Part shown: positions 40,409 through 42,103 of the stretch, one piece after another
Numbering within the stretch: position 1 is the stretch's first letter
Layout of the letters: each line of letters begins with the position of its first letter
Assembly: GCF_016863195.1 (NCBI RefSeq)
Contig: NZ_BOOK01000071.1
Location: 1-42,103, forward strand
Source: Paraplanobispora takensis
GTDB lineage: Bacteria > Actinomycetota > Actinomycetes > Streptosporangiales > Streptosporangiaceae
DNA length: 42,103 bases
Reading direction: 5' to 3'
The notes under the pieces: model-generated
The model's input: the letters and a program-made list of their open reading frames with translations, nothing else
Databases searched by the model: none
What the model was told of the DNA's origin: nothing
Program-made: the position numbers and the translations under genes

Positions 40409-40701
40409 ATCGAGGAGTCGTGCTCTGGTCCGAGGAGAAGGTCGCGGAGCAGGTCCGGGTCGTCGAGGGCGTCGGCCGGGAGGCTCCGGTACGCCTCGGC
40501 GGTGATCGTGCGGCCGCGGGCGGTGTATCGGAACGGGGTCGCGCCGCTGGCGTGCCAGGTGTCGCGATGGGCGAGGTCGACCTTGGCGTAGGCGGTGTCC
40601 ATGACGATGCCGATCTGTTGCCCGTCGCGGCGTAGTGACCAGCCGCCGAAGAAGGGGGCGAGGTCGAGGATGTGTTCGGCGACGGTGCGCGAGCCGGTCA
40701 C
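40393..40701 (-). CDS. TfoX N-terminal domain-like protein
   Basis: This 102-residue protein resembles the TfoX/Sxy N-terminal fold: a FFGGWSLRRDGQQIGIVMDTAYAKVD core (MFGG-y-x-x-G and strand with KVD), then GATPFRYTARGRTITAEAYRSLP and a final DDPDLLRDLL helix. In gammaproteobacteria TfoX regulates competence; small actinobacterial homologues have no known function. The GTG overlaps the TetR stop (GTGA). The last codons and stop lie inside a 25-bp perfect inverted repeat. Confidence 0.75.
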   Translation of the reverse strand: MTGSRTVAEHILDLAPFFGGWSLRRDGQQIGIVMDTAYAKVDLAHRDTWHASGATPFRYTARGRTITAEAYRSLPADALDDPDLLRDLLLGPEHDSSMRGSE

Positions 40702-41327
40702 CTGGCGGCTGTCGTGGTGTAGCGGTCGAGGTGGGTGCGGTATGCGTCGCACAGTTCGTCGAGCCGGTCGGCGCCCAGGGCCAGCGGTACGCCGTAGAAG
40801 CCGGCGAGCAGGCCGGTCACGGCCGCCTCGCGGTCGGGCGAGGGCGGCAGATGGCGGCGGAACAGGTCGGCCTGCGGGGTCAGTGCGACCTCGAGGGCAC
40901 GCAGGTCGTCGAAGACGAGCAGCCGTTCGGCGGCGCTGATGTCCAGCACGGCGCAGATACCGCCGCCGCGGGCGACCTCGGCGGTGATCTCGAACCACAT
41001 GCGGGGGCCGGAGATGATGGAGCGGGCTGTCTCGTCGAAGAACTGGCGGATGAAGTCGACGCCGTCCGCCGCCTCGTCGATGGCCAAGACGGTGCCGATG
41101 CGCCACATGCAGATGTGGTAGGCCAGCAGCTCGGTCTTGGATGCGTAGTGCGCGAAGAACGTCGGCTCCGACACCTCGGCTGCCGCCGCCAGTTCCCGTA
41201 CCGGGATGTCGGCGAAGGGGGTGTGTTCGACGCGTTCGCGCAGAGCCTGCCAGATCCCTACGCGCAGGCGGGCCCGTTTGCGCTCCCGCAGGGGCAGGGC
41301 TGCGAACCGGTCGGCGGGTGTGCTCAC
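40698..41327 (-). CDS. TetR-family transcriptional regulator
   Basis: This is a 209-residue regulator. Residues 18-70 are the TetR HTH (RVGIWQALRERVEHTPF, ADIPVRELAAAAEVSEPTFFAHYASKTELL). The helical ligand domain follows (FIRQFFDETARSII and later). The GTG start overlaps the stop of the DJ-1/PfpI gene (GTGA), and its own stop overlaps the TfoX-like gene, so it is the middle gene of a tight operon and probably autoregulates it. The ligand is unknown. Confidence 0.9.
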   Translation of the reverse strand: MSTPADRFAALPLRERKRARLRVGIWQALRERVEHTPFADIPVRELAAAAEVSEPTFFAHYASKTELLAYHICMWRIGTVLAIDEAADGVDFIRQFFDETARSIISGPRMWFEITAEVARGGGICAVLDISAAERLLVFDDLRALEVALTPQADLFRRHLPPSPDREAAVTGLLAGFYGVPLALGADRLDELCDAYRTHLDRYTTTAAR

Positions 41328-41983
41328 GGCAGCGGCAGAGCGTCGATGACAGCGGCGGCGAGGCCGGCCGATGAGGCCGGGTTCTGTCCGGTGAGCAGGC
41401 GGCCGTCGCGGCGCACCGTCGGAGTGAACGGCTCACCGACCTCGACCACGGCGCCGAGTGTCTTGAGCCGCTGCTCCAGCGAGAAGGGCAGCGCGGCGCT
41501 CGCGCCGGCCAGCACCTCCTCGGCGTCGCTGAACCCGGTCACGGTCCGCCCCGCCACCAGGGGGTCCCCGGTCGGGGTGGTCGCGCCGAGCAGTCCGGCA
41601 ACGCCGTGGCAGACGGCGGCCACGACGCCGGTAGGGCCGATGGTGCTGACGATCCGGGCAAGGGACTCATCAGTGGGGAAGTCCCACATGGTGCCGTGTC
41701 CGCCGACCAGGAACACCGCGTCGTAGTCGGCCGGATCAACCGATGTCAGCGGCGCGCTGCTGGTGAGCAGAGCCTCGAGGGCGGGGTCGATGGCGGGGTC
41801 GGTGGTGCTGGCCGGATCGACCGGCGGCCGCCCGCCGCGCACCGAGGCGAGGTCGACTGCCAGCCCCGCCTCCCGGAAGGCGCGCAAGGGAACTGCCAGT
41901 TCCTCCAGCCAGAACCCGGTAGGCCGGCCGGTGGTACCGAACGTGTCGTGAGAGGTGAGGACCATGAGAACCGATTGCGTCAT
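41324..41983 (-). CDS. DJ-1/PfpI family (type 1 glutamine amidotransferase-like) protein
   Basis: This 219-residue protein is of the Hsp31/DJ-1 fold. It begins VLMVLTSHDTFG; the Glu of GFWLEELAVP and the nucleophile Cys in AAVCHGVAGLL form the active site, with FLVGGHGTMWDF before it. Members act as glyoxalase III, deglycase-like or chaperone proteins. Homologues start at about MTQSVLMVL, giving ATG 41983, which lacks a ribosome site. An in-frame ATG at 42025 has AAGG upstream and would add 14 residues rich in Lys and Phe. It heads the operon with TetR and TfoX-like genes. An AT-rich stretch (TAATAAATTTTTTGTGCATACT) covers this start region and may contain the promoter. Confidence 0.87.
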   Translation of the reverse strand: MTQSVLMVLTSHDTFGTTGRPTGFWLEELAVPLRAFREAGLAVDLASVRGGRPPVDPASTTDPAIDPALEALLTSSAPLTSVDPADYDAVFLVGGHGTMWDFPTDESLARIVSTIGPTGVVAAVCHGVAGLLGATTPTGDPLVAGRTVTGFSDAEEVLAGASAALPFSLEQRLKTLGAVVEVGEPFTPTVRRDGRLLTGQNPASSAGLAAAVIDALPLP

Positions 41984-42103
41984 GGATTGAGTATGCACAA
42001 AAAATTTATTAGACACAAGTTTCATGGTTGACCTTATGGAGGGCTCTGGCGGGCCAGCGCTCCGGCGAGGTGGCGTTGACGGCCTGGCCGTTCGATTGCC
42101 GCG
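41984..42103. other. Window end: operon promoter region
   Basis: The first 25 bases are markedly AT-rich in an otherwise GC-rich area and contain TAATAA on the minus strand, a plausible -10 for the leftward PfpI operon. Bases 42030-42103 return to high GC. No gene can be called in the remaining sequence. Confidence 0.4.

Overview
This is high-GC actinobacterial DNA. Nearly all real genes show strong third-position G/C and GTG or ATG starts, and several family members (deazaflavin/F420-type nitroreductase, MmyB-like regulator, DUF1876, WS/DGAT) are typical of Actinomycetota. The mix suggests a Streptosporangiales-like genome, but that is inference, not proof.

Core region (about 4.48-21.87 kb, all on +). 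A compact cassette encodes an acyl-CoA dehydrogenase, a 2644-residue iterative-type polyketide/fatty-acid synthase (KS-AT-KS-ACP-KR-DH), a 1826-residue single-chain, eukaryote-like acyl-CoA carboxylase (BC-BCCP-central-CT) and a 4'-phosphopantetheinyl transferase. An F420-type oxidoreductase and a dienelactone-hydrolase-like protein follow. The carboxylase would make the malonyl-type extender, the transferase would activate the carrier domain, the synthase would build the chain, and the dehydrogenase and hydrolase could tailor or release it. A near-perfect DosR/DevR-like palindrome lies about 125 bp upstream of the first gene, so hypoxia or dormancy control is a reasonable hypothesis. The carrier motif carries Thr where the prosthetic-group Ser is expected. 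The cassette is bracketed by two AT-rich patches that share the motif AATCTACAANGTAAA.

Left flank (1-4.43 kb, all on -). It holds a DUF1876-like remnant, an alpha/beta hydrolase, an N-terminally damaged WS/DGAT acyltransferase, a serine beta-lactamase-family protein and a decayed MgtE fragment. DUF1876 and WS/DGAT families are members of the mycobacterial DosR regulon, which fits the DosR-like box.

Right flank (21.9-42.1 kb). Intact modules alternate with decayed DNA. Intact modules are: a CPBP membrane protease; a TPR-AAA ATPase with a TPR-membrane protein; a zinc alcohol dehydrogenase; an MmyB regulator divergent from an MFS pump and a lipoprotein flavodoxin; a three-gene signalling operon (RsbW-like kinase fused to a receiver domain, a double-domain KaiC-like ATPase, and a STAS protein); a DinB-family protein; and a DJ-1/PfpI-TetR-TfoX operon. 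Between them lie fragments of a nitroreductase, a winged-helix protein, a carboxymuconolactone decarboxylase joined to an SDR, an alcohol dehydrogenase, a Tn3 transposase and two tyrosine recombinases. Many of these carry internal deletions. Together they suggest an accessory, rearranged region.

No tRNA, rRNA or CRISPR array was seen. All family assignments come from reading motifs by eye; no database search was run.
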